From: Fretibacterium fastidiosum
GTDB lineage: Bacteria; Synergistota; Synergistia; Synergistales; Aminobacteriaceae
Assembly: GCF_964642095.1 (NCBI RefSeq)
Contig: NZ_OZ209244.1
Location: forward strand, 1,674,001 to 1,738,000
Reading direction: 5' to 3'
Length of the DNA: 64,000 nt
Below, one piece after another: positions 25,477 to 35,000 of the stretch. The position numbers and the translations under genes were made by a program. Numbering within the stretch: the stretch's first letter is position 1; every line of letters starts with the position of its first letter. A model generated the notes under the pieces. The model did no database searches and had not been told where the DNA came from. It saw nothing but the letters and a program-made list of their open reading frames with translations.

Positions 25477-26721
25477 ATGACCTTGAAGCTCTTCAGGCGT
25501 GCCAGGATCTACACGCCCACGTTGGGGGCCGCGCCGGCGGCGGGAGCGGAGCAGGGACGGATCCGTTCCGTTGAGGACGGCGCCTTCCTGGTGGAGGACG
25601 GACGCTTTGCGGCGGTGGGGAGCGCTTCGGAGGTGGAGGGAAGCCTCTCCGGACGGACGCCGGACCAGGAGTTCGACCTGGGAGGGGCGGCGGTGGTGCC
25701 GGGTCTGGTGGACCCGCACACCCACGCCTGTTTTGCCGCGCGGCGGGAGGCCGAGTTCTCCATGCGTCTGGCGGGGAGGCCCTACCTGGACATCCTGAAG
25801 GCGGGCGGCGGAATCCTTTCCTCCGTGCGCGCCGTGCGCGCTGCCTCGGAGGAGGAGCTCTTCTCCTTCTCCCGAGACCTGCTTCGGCGGACGCTCCACT
25901 ACGGGACCACGACGATCGAGATCAAGAGCGGGTACGGCCTGGACCTGGACTCGGAGCTGCGCATGCTGCGCGTCATCGGGCGCCTGGGGCGTGAGACGGT
26001 GCAGACGGTGGTGCCGACGTTCATGGGGGCCCACGCCGTGCCGGAGCCCTTCAAGTCGGACCCGGATGGCTACGTGCGGCTGCTGACGGAGGAGATGCTG
26101 CCGGCCGTAGCGGAGCAGGGGATCGCCCGCTTCTGCGACGTGTTCTGTGAGGAGGGGGTCTTCTCCATCGAACAGAGCCGCAGGATCCTGCTGAGGGCGC
26201 GGGAGCTGGGCCTTGGACTCAAGATCCACGCGGACGAGGTGAACGACCTGGGCGGCGCGTCCCTGGCCGGCGAGCTCCGGACCGCCTCCGCGGAGCACCT
26301 GTTGGCGGCCTCCGACGAGGGAATCCGGGCCATGGCGCGGGGTGGGGTCGTGGCGGACCTGCTGCCCGCCACGGCCTACAGCCTTCGGAAGCCCTTCGCC
26401 CGCGCGCGGAAGATGATCGAGGAGGGGGTCCCCGTGGCCCTGGCGACGGACCTGAACCCCGGCTCCTGCTACTGCGAGTCCATGGCCTTCGTCATCAGTC
26501 TGGCCGTCATGGAGATGGGACTGACCCCGGAGGAGGCGCTGACGGGCGCGACCCTCAACGCCGCCTGGTCCCTGGGGATGCAGCAGGAGGTGGGCTGCAT
26601 CGAGCGCGGCAGGATGGCGGACTTCCTGGTGCTGGACGGGGAGACGCCCGCGACGTTTGCCTACCTGTCCGGAGCCCGGCCCATCCGCTCCGTCTGGAAG
26701 CTTGGGGAGCGCGTAGCGTGA
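25477..26721 (+). CDS. hutI: Imidazolonepropionase
   Basis: HutI opens the imidazolone ring in histidine breakdown, giving N-formimino-glutamate. The 414-residue metal-dependent amidohydrolase shows VVPGLVDPHTHACFAARRE with the first metal histidines, then IEIKSGYGLDLDSELRML, HADEVND and ATDLNPGSCYCESM, all typical of HutI. The metal-ligand histidines and late Asp are in place. I chose ATG 25477, eight bases after GAGGAGG, over the GTG at 25471. hutH, hutU and ftcD are not adjacent, so the pathway genes must be scattered. Confidence 0.95.
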   Translation: MTLKLFRRARIYTPTLGAAPAAGAEQGRIRSVEDGAFLVEDGRFAAVGSASEVEGSLSGRTPDQEFDLGGAAVVPGLVDPHTHACFAARREAEFSMRLAGRPYLDILKAGGGILSSVRAVRAASEEELFSFSRDLLRRTLHYGTTTIEIKSGYGLDLDSELRMLRVIGRLGRETVQTVVPTFMGAHAVPEPFKSDPDGYVRLLTEEMLPAVAEQGIARFCDVFCEEGVFSIEQSRRILLRARELGLGLKIHADEVNDLGGASLAGELRTASAEHLLAASDEGIRAMARGGVVADLLPATAYSLRKPFARARKMIEEGVPVALATDLNPGSCYCESMAFVISLAVMEMGLTPEEALTGATLNAAWSLGMQQEVGCIERGRMADFLVLDGETPATFAYLSGARPIRSVWKLGERVA

Positions 26722-26731
26722 TCCCTGCCCG

Positions 26732-28252
26732 ATGCGGCGCAGGCGGCCTGTAAGGGTCATGCGATTTCATTTTTCGGGGCTGCGCGCCCGGTCGCGGGCG
26801 CTCTGCCTCGCGGCAATCCTTTTTCTGGCGATCCCCTGCAGAGCGGAGGCCGTGACGCGCGGCGCCTTTCTGGCGGCGCTGCTGGACGCTCGGGGGCTCT
26901 CCTCGAACGTCCCCGTGGGGAAGAACGCCGTCGCCTTCGTGCAGGAGACGGGGATCGTGACGGATGGGATAGGGGGCCCGAACGCCCAGGTGACGCGCCG
27001 TGAGGCCCTGCGCTGGTGCATCCAGTCTCTGGGGCTGGCCTTTGAGGCGGGAGCGCTGTCCGACGTGTCGGCGGGGTTCTCGGACGAGAAGGCGCTCACG
27101 CCCTTCGAGCGGGGCTGCCTCGCCGTGGCGGTGAACATGACGCCGGCCCTCCTGTCGAGGGACCGGAGCTTCCGTGGTGCCCAGCGCTTGACGGAGAAGG
27201 AGATGCGCTTCCTTCTGGATCGGGTGAGCCAGGCCAGTGAGGGACTGAGCCTGGAGGTGACGCTCACGCCCGTGGAGGGCCTGACGCTCCTGTTGCACCG
27301 GGATGGGGTTCCTACGGGCGTGCCGCGTTGGCGCGTCTATGCCGACGGCTTCGAGGACAAGGCGGCGGCGGAGTCGGCTCAGGCGTTCTTCAAGTCGAAG
27401 GGCTTTGAGATGTCGATGCTCCAGCCGCAGTACGAGTGGTTTCTGCGCTCCCCCGTGCTGGAGGATTATGGGGCCGCGCGGCGCCTGGCGTCCCTGATCC
27501 GGCAGCGAAAGCTTGCCGTGTGCCTCCTTCCCTCCGTCTCGAACTCCAACACGGATATCCTGCCGCGCTACTGGGCCCTGCTGACCATCGACCCCGGCCT
27601 CTGGCGAATGGTCCCTGCGGCCTCGTCCGAGGGGCCCGCTGCGCTGACGCCCCTCAGCCGGATCGTGAAGGACAACGGCCTGAGCGCCGCCATCAACGCG
27701 GGGTTCTTCGCCGTGACGGGGCGCAGGCAGGGGTACCCCATCGGCCTCCTGAGGCGGGACGGCGCGGAGGTGCACAAGCTCTACAACGGACGCGGCTGCC
27801 TGGGCTGGAACGACGAAAACGAGGCCGCCTTCGGCCTGCCCTCCCTGGTGAACGGGGAGCTGGTGGGCGCGGGAGGGGAGAGCTGGAGCGACATGCCCTT
27901 CGCCATCCAGGCCGGACCCCTTCTCCTGAGCGACGGCGTCGTGCAGGGAAACGATGAGGGGTTCTCCAATTCGCTGCTCTCCGCGCGCCACCCGCGCTCC
28001 GTGGTGGGGCTGACGGCGGATGGGGAGTGGTTCTTCCTGGCGGTGGACGGCCGCAACGGGCTGCACGCCGCGGGCGCTACGATGAGCGAGCTGACGGACA
28101 TCCTGCGCTCCTATGAGGTCCCCTACGCCCTCAACTTGGACGGCGGCGGGTCCACGGAGCTCATCGTGAAGGGCCGGCTCTTCACCTTCCCGTCGGAGGG
28201 CAGGGAGCGTCCCATCAGCTACGCCCTGGGGGTGGTGCCCGCCCCCCGGTGA
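26732..28252 (+). CDS. Exported phosphodiester-glycosidase (NAGPA-domain) protein
   Basis: The product has a signal peptide (AILFLAIPCRAEA) and a C-terminal NAGPA/DUF2233 domain from about residue 300. Hallmarks are AAINAGFF, HPRSVVGLTADGEWFFLAVDGR and LNLDGGGSTELIVKG. Such domains hydrolyse phosphodiester-linked sugars, often from cell-wall or exopolysaccharide material. The N-terminal 90 residues look like an SLH-type repeat (AVAFVQETGIVTDG, TRREALRWCIQSLGL), and residues 175-245 resemble an SPOR-like fold. The start is uncertain: ATG 26732 or ATG 26759, neither with a strong ribosome site. It follows hutI by ten bases. Confidence 0.82.
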   Translation: MRRRRPVRVMRFHFSGLRARSRALCLAAILFLAIPCRAEAVTRGAFLAALLDARGLSSNVPVGKNAVAFVQETGIVTDGIGGPNAQVTRREALRWCIQSLGLAFEAGALSDVSAGFSDEKALTPFERGCLAVAVNMTPALLSRDRSFRGAQRLTEKEMRFLLDRVSQASEGLSLEVTLTPVEGLTLLLHRDGVPTGVPRWRVYADGFEDKAAAESAQAFFKSKGFEMSMLQPQYEWFLRSPVLEDYGAARRLASLIRQRKLAVCLLPSVSNSNTDILPRYWALLTIDPGLWRMVPAASSEGPAALTPLSRIVKDNGLSAAINAGFFAVTGRRQGYPIGLLRRDGAEVHKLYNGRGCLGWNDENEAAFGLPSLVNGELVGAGGESWSDMPFAIQAGPLLLSDGVVQGNDEGFSNSLLSARHPRSVVGLTADGEWFFLAVDGRNGLHAAGATMSELTDILRSYEVPYALNLDGGGSTELIVKGRLFTFPSEGRERPISYALGVVPAPR

Positions 28253-28397
28253 GCCGGCTTCGCGACGCGAAACGCAGGACGAAATCGTGGCAAAGACAAA
28301 CGCCGAGCGAGGCGTTATGTGCTAGAATAGCAAGAATCGAACGGGACGGTGCTGCGGTTGTAAGCCCCGTTACTTTGAAGGAAAGTGGAGTGTTCTA

Positions 28398-28937
28398 ATG
28401 AAGAAGTTGCTGTTGTGCGCGCTGCTGATGGGCCTGCTGGCTGTTACCGTTTCCCCGGCGCTGGCCTGGGAGAAGCAGAAGGACCTTGGTCAGGACCACG
28501 TGAAGATGAAGTGGTACCTCCTGGACTACGGCGTGAAGGATAACGTCCCCTTCGCCATCGCCCGGAAGTACTACACGAACACCTCGATCAAGAGCCAGAC
28601 GGTGGACCTCCTGATGTCCAAGTACAACATCTCCCCCGAAGTGGCCGGCAGCCTGTATTTCACGGAGTACGGCTACGAGTACACGCCGGACGGCAAGCAG
28701 TTCGCGGTGACCTACCTGCGCCACTACGACATGCTGGGCAACGAGATATACGCCACCGTCTACGACGGATCGAGCGATGCCCTGAAGAAGGTCTTTGCCA
28801 ACGTGGACCCGAAGTCCACGCCGGGCAAGGGCGCGGCCTACGCCCTGGGCAAGAAGCCGGCGGCCGAGAAGCAGCCGGCCGCCGCCAAGAAGGCACCGGC
28901 CAAGCGCCCCGCCAAGAAGGTCAAGGTGAAGAAGTAG
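28398..28937 (+). CDS. Small exported protein with Lys/Ala/Pro-rich tail
   Basis: The 179-residue product begins with a clean signal peptide (MKKLLLCALLMGLLAVTVSPALA). The mature core, rich in Tyr and Lys (about residues 24-140), has no domain I recognise. The last 35 residues are a low-complexity Lys-Ala-Pro tail (KKAPAKRPAKKVKVKK), which could bind nucleic acid, anionic polysaccharide or the envelope. A -10-like TAGAAT lies at 28323-28328, and the ribosome site GGAAAGTGGAG precedes ATG 28398. It is a single-gene unit ending at a long perfect hairpin. Confidence 0.6.
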   Translation: MKKLLLCALLMGLLAVTVSPALAWEKQKDLGQDHVKMKWYLLDYGVKDNVPFAIARKYYTNTSIKSQTVDLLMSKYNISPEVAGSLYFTEYGYEYTPDGKQFAVTYLRHYDMLGNEIYATVYDGSSDALKKVFANVDPKSTPGKGAAYALGKKPAAEKQPAAAKKAPAKRPAKKVKVKK

Positions 28938-28982
28938 GCGACGCCGAGGCCCTGCCTCGGTCGAACCCCAACTCCATCCAAA

Positions 28983-29018
28983 ACGACAAGGGCCGCGGGA
29001 GACCGCGGCCCTTGTCGT
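28983..29018. terminator. Bidirectional terminator hairpin
   Basis: A 16-base perfect inverted repeat (ACGACAAGGGCCGCGG and its complement) with loop GAGA lies between the convergent exported-protein gene and the MATE gene. The strong stem makes it the likely stop signal for both. Confidence 0.85.
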
Positions 29019-29028
29019 GCGCTGCGGT

Positions 29029-30384
29029 TTAGAGGGTGTTTGCCGTCAGGGCCTGGTCCCAGCCGTTTTTTCTGACGTAGAGGATCAGCAGGACGGAGCA
29101 GAGCAGCCAGCCCGCGGGGTAGCTGAGGGCGATTGGGGTGATCGAGTCCGTCAGGCGCGAGGCGACGAGGAGGTAGACCTGGCGAAACAGGACGAAGGAG
29201 CCCAGCATGAAGTACATGGGGGTCCTGGCGTTTCCGACGCCGCGCAGCGCTCCGCCGTAGATGATGTAGACGACGTTCAGGAGGTCGAAGACGCTGTTGA
29301 GGCGCAGGAAGAGCACCCCGTAGCGGAGGACCTCATCGTCCCGGTTGAACAGGGCGACCATCCATGGGGCCGAAGCGTAGATGACGGCGACGATGAGGGC
29401 GGTGATGCCTGCGGAGATGCCCAGGCTGGCGCGCACTCCGGCGCGGACGCGATCCGGGCGCAGCGCTCCCGCGTTCTGTCCCGTGAAGGTCGTGACGGCC
29501 ATGCCCATGCTCTGAATCGGCAGGAAGACGAAGGCGTCGATCCTGATGTAGATGCCCCACCCCGACGCGCTGGCGGCGCCATAGGCGTTGATGTAGCCCT
29601 GGACGAAGACGTTGGAGAAGGAGGTGAGGGCCAGCTGAACGCCCGACGGCAGCCCCAGGTCGAGAATCCTTCGCAGGATGTGCCGGTCCACGCGCATCTC
29701 GCCCCAGGTTATGCTGTGGCATTCCCTGCTGCGGAACAGGAGACGAAAGACGACGAGGCCTGAGACGAGCTGCGACAGGATCGTGGCCCACGCGACGCCT
29801 GCGACGCCCGCCTTGAAGGAGATGACGAACAGGAGGTCCAGCGCGATGTTCAGGACGGAGGAGAGAATCAGGAGGAACAGGGGGCGCAGGGAGTCCCCCA
29901 CCGCGCGCAGGATGGCGGAGCCCATGTTGTAGAGCATCAGCCCGATCAGGCCCAGCATGTAAATTTGAAGGTACGTCGCGGCCTCCGGCATGATGGAGGC
30001 CGGGGTGTTCATGAAGCGCAGGAGTGCGGGCGTCGCCACATACCCTGCGGCGGACAGGACCAGCGACAGGACGACTGTGGCAACGACGGCGGTATGAACG
30101 GCCCGGCGCAGGTTGAGCACGTCCCCGGCCCCGAAGTACTGTGCGATGACGACGCTGGCCCCCATCGTCATCCCGATGAAGAGGCTGATGAAGGTAAAGA
30201 CGATGGGAACGGTGGACGTGACGGCGCCCAGCGCGTCCGCGCCGACGAAGTTGCCCACGACGACGCTGTCCACCGTGTTGTAGAGCTGTTGAAAGATGTT
30301 CCCCACGAAGAGCGGCACGGCAAAGTCCACAAGCTGCCTCCAGATCACGCCCTCCGTCATGTCCATGACGGTCCTGCTCGGCAT
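29029..30384 (-). CDS. MATE-family efflux transporter
   Basis: A 451-residue, twelve-helix exporter of the MATE family (NorM/DinF type), which expels drugs or metabolites in exchange for Na+ or H+. Family patterns are present in both halves: PLFVGNIFQQLYNTVDSVVVG at the N terminus, and GAGDVLNLRRAVHTAV. The second half repeats the pattern with QNAGALRPDRVRAGVRASLG. ATG 30384 has GAGAGGA upstream. A minus-strand promoter with TATAAT lies 54 bases upstream. It is not part of an operon, and the substrate cannot be predicted. Confidence 0.92.
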   Translation of the reverse strand: MPSRTVMDMTEGVIWRQLVDFAVPLFVGNIFQQLYNTVDSVVVGNFVGADALGAVTSTVPIVFTFISLFIGMTMGASVVIAQYFGAGDVLNLRRAVHTAVVATVVLSLVLSAAGYVATPALLRFMNTPASIMPEAATYLQIYMLGLIGLMLYNMGSAILRAVGDSLRPLFLLILSSVLNIALDLLFVISFKAGVAGVAWATILSQLVSGLVVFRLLFRSRECHSITWGEMRVDRHILRRILDLGLPSGVQLALTSFSNVFVQGYINAYGAASASGWGIYIRIDAFVFLPIQSMGMAVTTFTGQNAGALRPDRVRAGVRASLGISAGITALIVAVIYASAPWMVALFNRDDEVLRYGVLFLRLNSVFDLLNVVYIIYGGALRGVGNARTPMYFMLGSFVLFRQVYLLVASRLTDSITPIALSYPAGWLLCSVLLILYVRKNGWDQALTANTL

Positions 30385-30437
30385 CTTCGTCCTCTCAAGG
30401 AATGGATTGGGGACGCCCTGACCGCCCCCTCCGTTTC

Positions 30438-30465
30438 ATTATAGCCTGCAAACGGGAAAGGACAA
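30438..30465 (-). promoter_or_regulatory. Promoter of the MATE exporter gene
   Basis: On the minus strand a perfect TATAAT (30443-30438) is preceded after 16 bases by TTGTCC (30465-30460), four of six matches to the -35 consensus. Confidence 0.6.
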
Positions 30466-30552
30466 GGGGCGTCCCCACGGACGGCCCGGCGCCGGCCGGT
30501 CCCTGAGCGGCGGGCGCCGGCGAAGGGCCTCAGGGAGGGAGACGGCGCGCGG

Positions 30553-31020
30553 TCAGCTCGCTTCCGCTGGAGCGTCAAGCCACGCGGCGATCCTTTCGGC
30601 GTCCGCCCGACGGACCCTCAGCCCCTTGTGGACGTGTCCGCGACAGGCGGCGGCGATGTCTCGAACGCCCCTTTCCGGGCCCGTCATGCTGCTGGTGCAG
30701 AAGGGGTAGACCTCCTTTCCGCTGAGGTCGCAGGCCTCCAGGAAGGAGATCACGGCCATGGGACACGTCCCGAACCAGACGGGCCATCCCAGCAGGACCC
30801 GATCGTAGGGCGCGGGGTCGGGGGGCATGACGGCGAGGCGCGGCCGTTCGCCGGACTTGAACTCGCGCCGTCCCTCGAAGAGGGTCTTGAAGTAACTCGG
30901 CGGGTACGTCTTGTCCACCTTGATCTCGAAGAGGTCCGCGCCCTCCAGCAGGGATGCGATCTCCTCCGCGGCCTTCCTCGTCCTTCCGCTCTTGGAAAAG
31001 TAGACGATCAATGTCTTCAT
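30553..31020 (-). CDS. Flavodoxin-like protein
   Basis: A 155-residue flavodoxin-fold protein. The FMN phosphate loop is FSKSGRTRKAAEEIA at residues 8-22, the isoalloxazine loops are LGWPVWFGTCP and TSSMTGPERG. It resembles the flavodoxin_4 group of Firmicutes and Synergistota, small FMN proteins that carry electrons or reduce quinone-like compounds. ATG 31020 has GGGAGG upstream on the minus strand. The 168 bases to the MATE gene hold the MATE promoter but no clear terminator. Confidence 0.88.
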   Translation of the reverse strand: MKTLIVYFSKSGRTRKAAEEIASLLEGADLFEIKVDKTYPPSYFKTLFEGRREFKSGERPRLAVMPPDPAPYDRVLLGWPVWFGTCPMAVISFLEACDLSGKEVYPFCTSSMTGPERGVRDIAAACRGHVHKGLRVRRADAERIAAWLDAPAEAS

Positions 31021-31087
31021 GAATCAGACCTCCCATAGAAGATTGATAGAAACTGCTGGCTCCTCACTGTTCTATGTGGGTAAGGAA

Positions 31088-31262
31088 CTATTCTGTCAAA
31101 TGTAACTGTCCGGCGACGAGGTAAATCATATCACTGAAGATCTGTTTGTTTCGATACCCCCGTGCCTTCGCTTTTGCCGCCTGCACCAGGCTGTTGGTCC
31201 CCTCAAGAACCGCATTGTTGACCTGAGAGGTAAACCATTGCAGAATCCCCTCCCATTTACCC
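31088..31262 (-). pseudogene. C-terminal remnant of an ISL3-family transposase
   Basis: The minus strand from about 31262 to the stop at 31088 encodes KWEGILQWFTSQVNNAVLEG followed by TNSLVQAAKAKARGYRNKQ and IFSDMIYLVAGQLHL. This is the conserved C-terminal end of ISL3-type transposases (N-x-x-LEG-x-NSL-x-QAAKAKARGY). Everything upstream of it is gone. The copy runs directly into a decayed fragment of the surface gene at 31273-31365, so the insertion sequence was lost by deletion, not cleanly excised. Confidence 0.8.
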
Positions 31263-31272
31263 ACACATAATA

Positions 31273-31365
31273 ACGAGGAACCAAAAGAAGGGGGTTGCCC
31301 CGGAGTGGTTGGTCAGGGCAGCTCGGAAGAGTAGTCGCCCTCAGTAGCCATCGAAAGCCGGGGCC
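31273..31365 (-). pseudogene. Decayed fragment of a surface-protein gene (like the 40309-43473 gene)
   Basis: These 93 bases match the segment around 43127-43220, inside the first domain of the large surface gene, at roughly three quarters identity by eye. The reading frame is broken: EGDYSSELP, a stop, then TNHSGAT in line with EGDYRFRAALTDHSGAT of the intact gene. It shows that the surface-gene array was once longer and has been eroded at its downstream edge. Confidence 0.7.
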
Positions 31366-31370
31366 CGACA

Positions 31371-32030
31371 TCAGACGATCTGGAGAAAAACCAACACTGC
31401 CATGACTGTGACGTAGAGCCCCCCCGACAAACAAGCACAGTGCATGCGGCGGCGAATCGTACCGGACACCTCCAGCATCCAGATGGCCTCCCTTCGGGTC
31501 ATCCCCGTAAGCGAATACCTTCGGTTCCTCCGTCTCTGCGCCCACCACGCCCATGCGTGCGTAAAGAAAGAAAAAACAAAGAAAATCATGCAGAAAAACA
31601 AAAGATAACCGCAGAATGTCTCATAAAATTCAAAGTATCCTGAACTTGAGGTAAGGAAGTAAAGGCCCAGCAGAAGACAACCGAAGACAGCGAAAAGGGA
31701 CCGTATCGCCCGTCTGCCCAGCCGACTCCTTTGGTATTCCAGCGTTTCTCCGAGGGAAAGCACTCGCGACTCGCCGATTTCCGGTTCGCCCTCAGGGCGA
31801 TCGGGCCTCGGCGGAAAGCTCCTGACGCAAAAGAGATAGGGGCCTGTGACGAGGAGCATGGCGAGGTATCCCCAGAGCAACGACATAAAAATGCAGCCCA
31901 ACCCATCCCCCAGGTGGCCGAAGTACGCGAAGGTGGTCGCGACGTTCAGCAGGACCAAAAGGAAAAAAGAAAAAAACAGAACGATGTTCTTGACATAGGC
32001 TTTTTTTGTGCGCGCTTTTCTCGTTTTCAT
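31371..32030 (-). CDS. Integral membrane protein, last gene of the surface operon
   Basis: The 219-residue product has four or five hydrophobic helices: IVLFFSFFLLVLLNVATTFA, LLWGYLAMLLVTGPYLFC, SLFAVFGCLLLGLYFL, a Phe-rich LLFFCMIFFVFSFF, and a last one at the C terminus. Loops are basic, especially RRRNRRYSLTGMTRREA. I know no family for it. I chose ATG 32030, five bases after GAGAGGACTC, beginning MKTRKARTKKAY. It begins only 23 bases after the CLCA-like gene. It could help export or anchor the surface proteins, but that is inference from position only. Confidence 0.6.
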   Translation of the reverse strand: MKTRKARTKKAYVKNIVLFFSFFLLVLLNVATTFAYFGHLGDGLGCIFMSLLWGYLAMLLVTGPYLFCVRSFPPRPDRPEGEPEIGESRVLSLGETLEYQRSRLGRRAIRSLFAVFGCLLLGLYFLTSSSGYFEFYETFCGYLLFFCMIFFVFSFFTHAWAWWAQRRRNRRYSLTGMTRREAIWMLEVSGTIRRRMHCACLSGGLYVTVMAVLVFLQIV

Positions 32031-32053
32031 GAGTCCTCTCCTCTCGTTCCGAG

Positions 32054-35000
32054 TCAAGAGCGGTCCCCTGCTCCCTCAGCACGGCATGGCAGCAAAAAAC
32101 ACGCAAGGAGAAACAAAATCACGGCTCCGTTCAGGGCACTGCATCCGCCGCCGCGCCTTTCGTCCCCCTGGTCGCTGCTGCCCGAACCACCCGTCACCTT
32201 GACGACGAAACTCCCCGTCGCCCTCACGCCGTCCTTCCGCTCGAAGCCGTAGGCAATTCGATACCGGCCCTCCGTCCGGGGATGGAAGTCCGCCGTCAGG
32301 GCCAATCTGTCCGCCGAAAGACGCGCGCCGTCTATTGTGGCCTCGGCCTCGTTCCGCCCCTCCTCGGCCGACAGCAGGGATGCGGACAACACGTGCCGCT
32401 CCACCGCATTGGCAAAACGGAAGGCGAGCGAGACGCTCCTTATGCCCTCAACCAGGGACGTCCCGCCGGGACCAAGGGGCCTGCCATCAACGAGGACGGC
32501 GGAGACCCCCGGCGGCAGGGGAACGGGCTCCTCGGGATCGGGCGTCTCCGGGCCTCTCGGAGGACGCCCCGGCCTTCCCGGGCCGCCTCCGCCACTGCCG
32601 CCATCACCGTCATCCCCCGGATCCGTATCGACGTCGTCATCTCCGCCGGGGTCGCCTCCGGGAATGGGCCTGGGCTTGCTTCCCGCATCGTCTCCGGGTT
32701 TCCCCGGCTGAGAGCCCGGACCTTCCCGCCGTATGACCTTCACCGTAATGGTCCTGCCAATCCTGTCCGGATACACGTCGCTGCTCAGGGTCAGCGTAAA
32801 GGTCCCGGGCCTCAGCGTCCTGACCGTACAACCCGTCGCATCCTGCCGGACGAGTCGCGCCACCTGGTCGGGGCCACGCCTGCTCCAGCTGGCCGTTGAA
32901 TCGTACCCCTCCGGCAAGCGCAGCGTTCCCTCGAAAAATATCTCCTCGTTCTCAAACACCGTGTGGCCGGACTGCACAAAGCCCGCTCCCGCAAACACAG
33001 GCTGCACGACGCTCAGGGCGAGCGTCCTCCGTTGGGCCTCCACCAGGCGTATCAGCGCCGGCGGAACGGCGTTGCAGACCTGCAGGCGACCGCTGGAAGA
33101 GCCGTAATCCCGGTCGGTAATCACGCGAACGACATTGTAGCGCCCTTCGGGGTCCGGAAGTATCCTGAATTTATCGCTGTTGTCCACGCTCCAGGCAAAA
33201 TACTTCGCCATCATCGTGCCAAGCTCCCCGGGAGTGATGTCGGCGCTGTACTCCGTCTCGATCCCCTCGAGGATGTGCTGTGGACCCTCGATGTCCCCGA
33301 TGCTCAGGATTGGCAGCGTCATGTGCGCACACACAGGATCAGGGGCACGGGCCGTTTCGGGGTCGTAGATCACGTCGAACGTCACCTGGTCCATCCTCCT
33401 GAACGGCTCCGTGACCGCATCCCCCCAGAAGGGCGACTTTCCCTCCAAGTCGAAGCTCCCCTCCGGGTCGTTGGGTTTCGACAGGCGGGTGACGTACGCG
33501 CCGCCGTCATTGTCAGCGGTCGTGACCACCTGGTAGTGTCCCAGTTCGTTGCAGAACACTTCCCCGGTGTAGATGCCGTCCCGATCGGCGAGGTCCGGCG
33601 CAACGCCGTCGTCCCTCATGTGTATGCTCTCGCTCCATCCGGCCGGATGGATGACCCTGGCAACGACTGAGAGCCCCGTAAGGAGTTCCTCGCCCTCATA
33701 TGTGCTGCACTGGAGCCGAAGCCGTTTTCCGTTCTCGGCGGAGTTGAAGACGCCCCCGGATACGCCGGCCGCCTCCAAATGATGGAACAGTGCCCCCCGA
33801 TAACCCCGCCCGCCTTCTTCCTCTTGCCGGACGGAGACTTCGTCTTTTCCGACGGCGTCCCGTTTGCCATCCTCATCCAAAGTTTCTCCGGCCTCCAGCC
33901 CTCTCGATTCGCCAACGATATAGAAGGAGACCTGTGCCTCTTTGTATCCAGCCCCCTCGCACTCCAGGCGCCAATACCCCACCTGGGAGGGTTTCACCTT
34001 CACGCGGACATTCAAATTGTTATCCATCCCGGTAATCATGCCCCCAATGGGGAACCTTTTTCCGCCCGGCGCCACCAACGTGCATTGCAGAGACCTTCGA
34101 TAGGGATTGACGATATTGATGAAAGCCGAAAAAGCGCCGATCCGGCTGTCCAGAAGGAAGGGCGAACTTGTGAGCCTTTCGCCCCGCACCTTCGCATCCC
34201 TTTTCTCCTGTATGGCCTCCGGCATCGAAGGGCCGGCCTCTCCTGCGACGGAATCCGGACTTCTCCATTGGGTGTTGCTCTGTACTGTCCGGGGAGGCGA
34301 GGTTCCGAGGGCCGAATGGCCGGAGAAAACATCCCCAAAGTCGTCGGCGCACAAAAGCTGCAGGTGCCCGTTCCAGGGGTTCAGCAGCAGGTAGGGCTCC
34401 TCCTGAAAGGAGCGCCACGGGGCATTGCCGATATAGCGGATCCTCTCCGGCGAGAGGGGAACAGAACTCTTACGGACATAGCCCCCGGTCTCACGGCTCA
34501 AGCGCTGGTAGAGCTCGATGCTGCGGTTCCTGAGGCTCACAAAAGACAGGGGGATAAAAAAGCTACGGCTCTTCGCGGCCAGGGCCTCGAAGGTCGTCTT
34601 TCCGGAGTGTTTCTCGGAGTCCTCCGGCTTCTGGGCGACGAGGACGACGATATCGCCCAGAAGAATGTGCCTGGCATCCATGTACGCTTGAAGGCGGTCG
34701 ATGGCGTCCGACAGGACGTCATACAAGGGGATGTCGATACCCGTCTGAGTATCCTGAGGGCGCAGCAGGGTGCGCAGCTTGTTCTGCGTTTCCATACTCA
34801 ATCCATCTCTGATGATGGCATTTTCCGGTAGAACCCCGCCTCCATTGGGTCCGTCTGCTATCTTTCGGAAAGGAACGACCTCATGAACACCGTCCCTGTC
34901 GAAGGTGAAGACGCCGACATCCGCCCCGGCCGGGATCGCCGTCAGCATCATGTCCACCAGGTTACATACCTCGGGGGTATAGGGCCAGGTCAGGCCAAAT

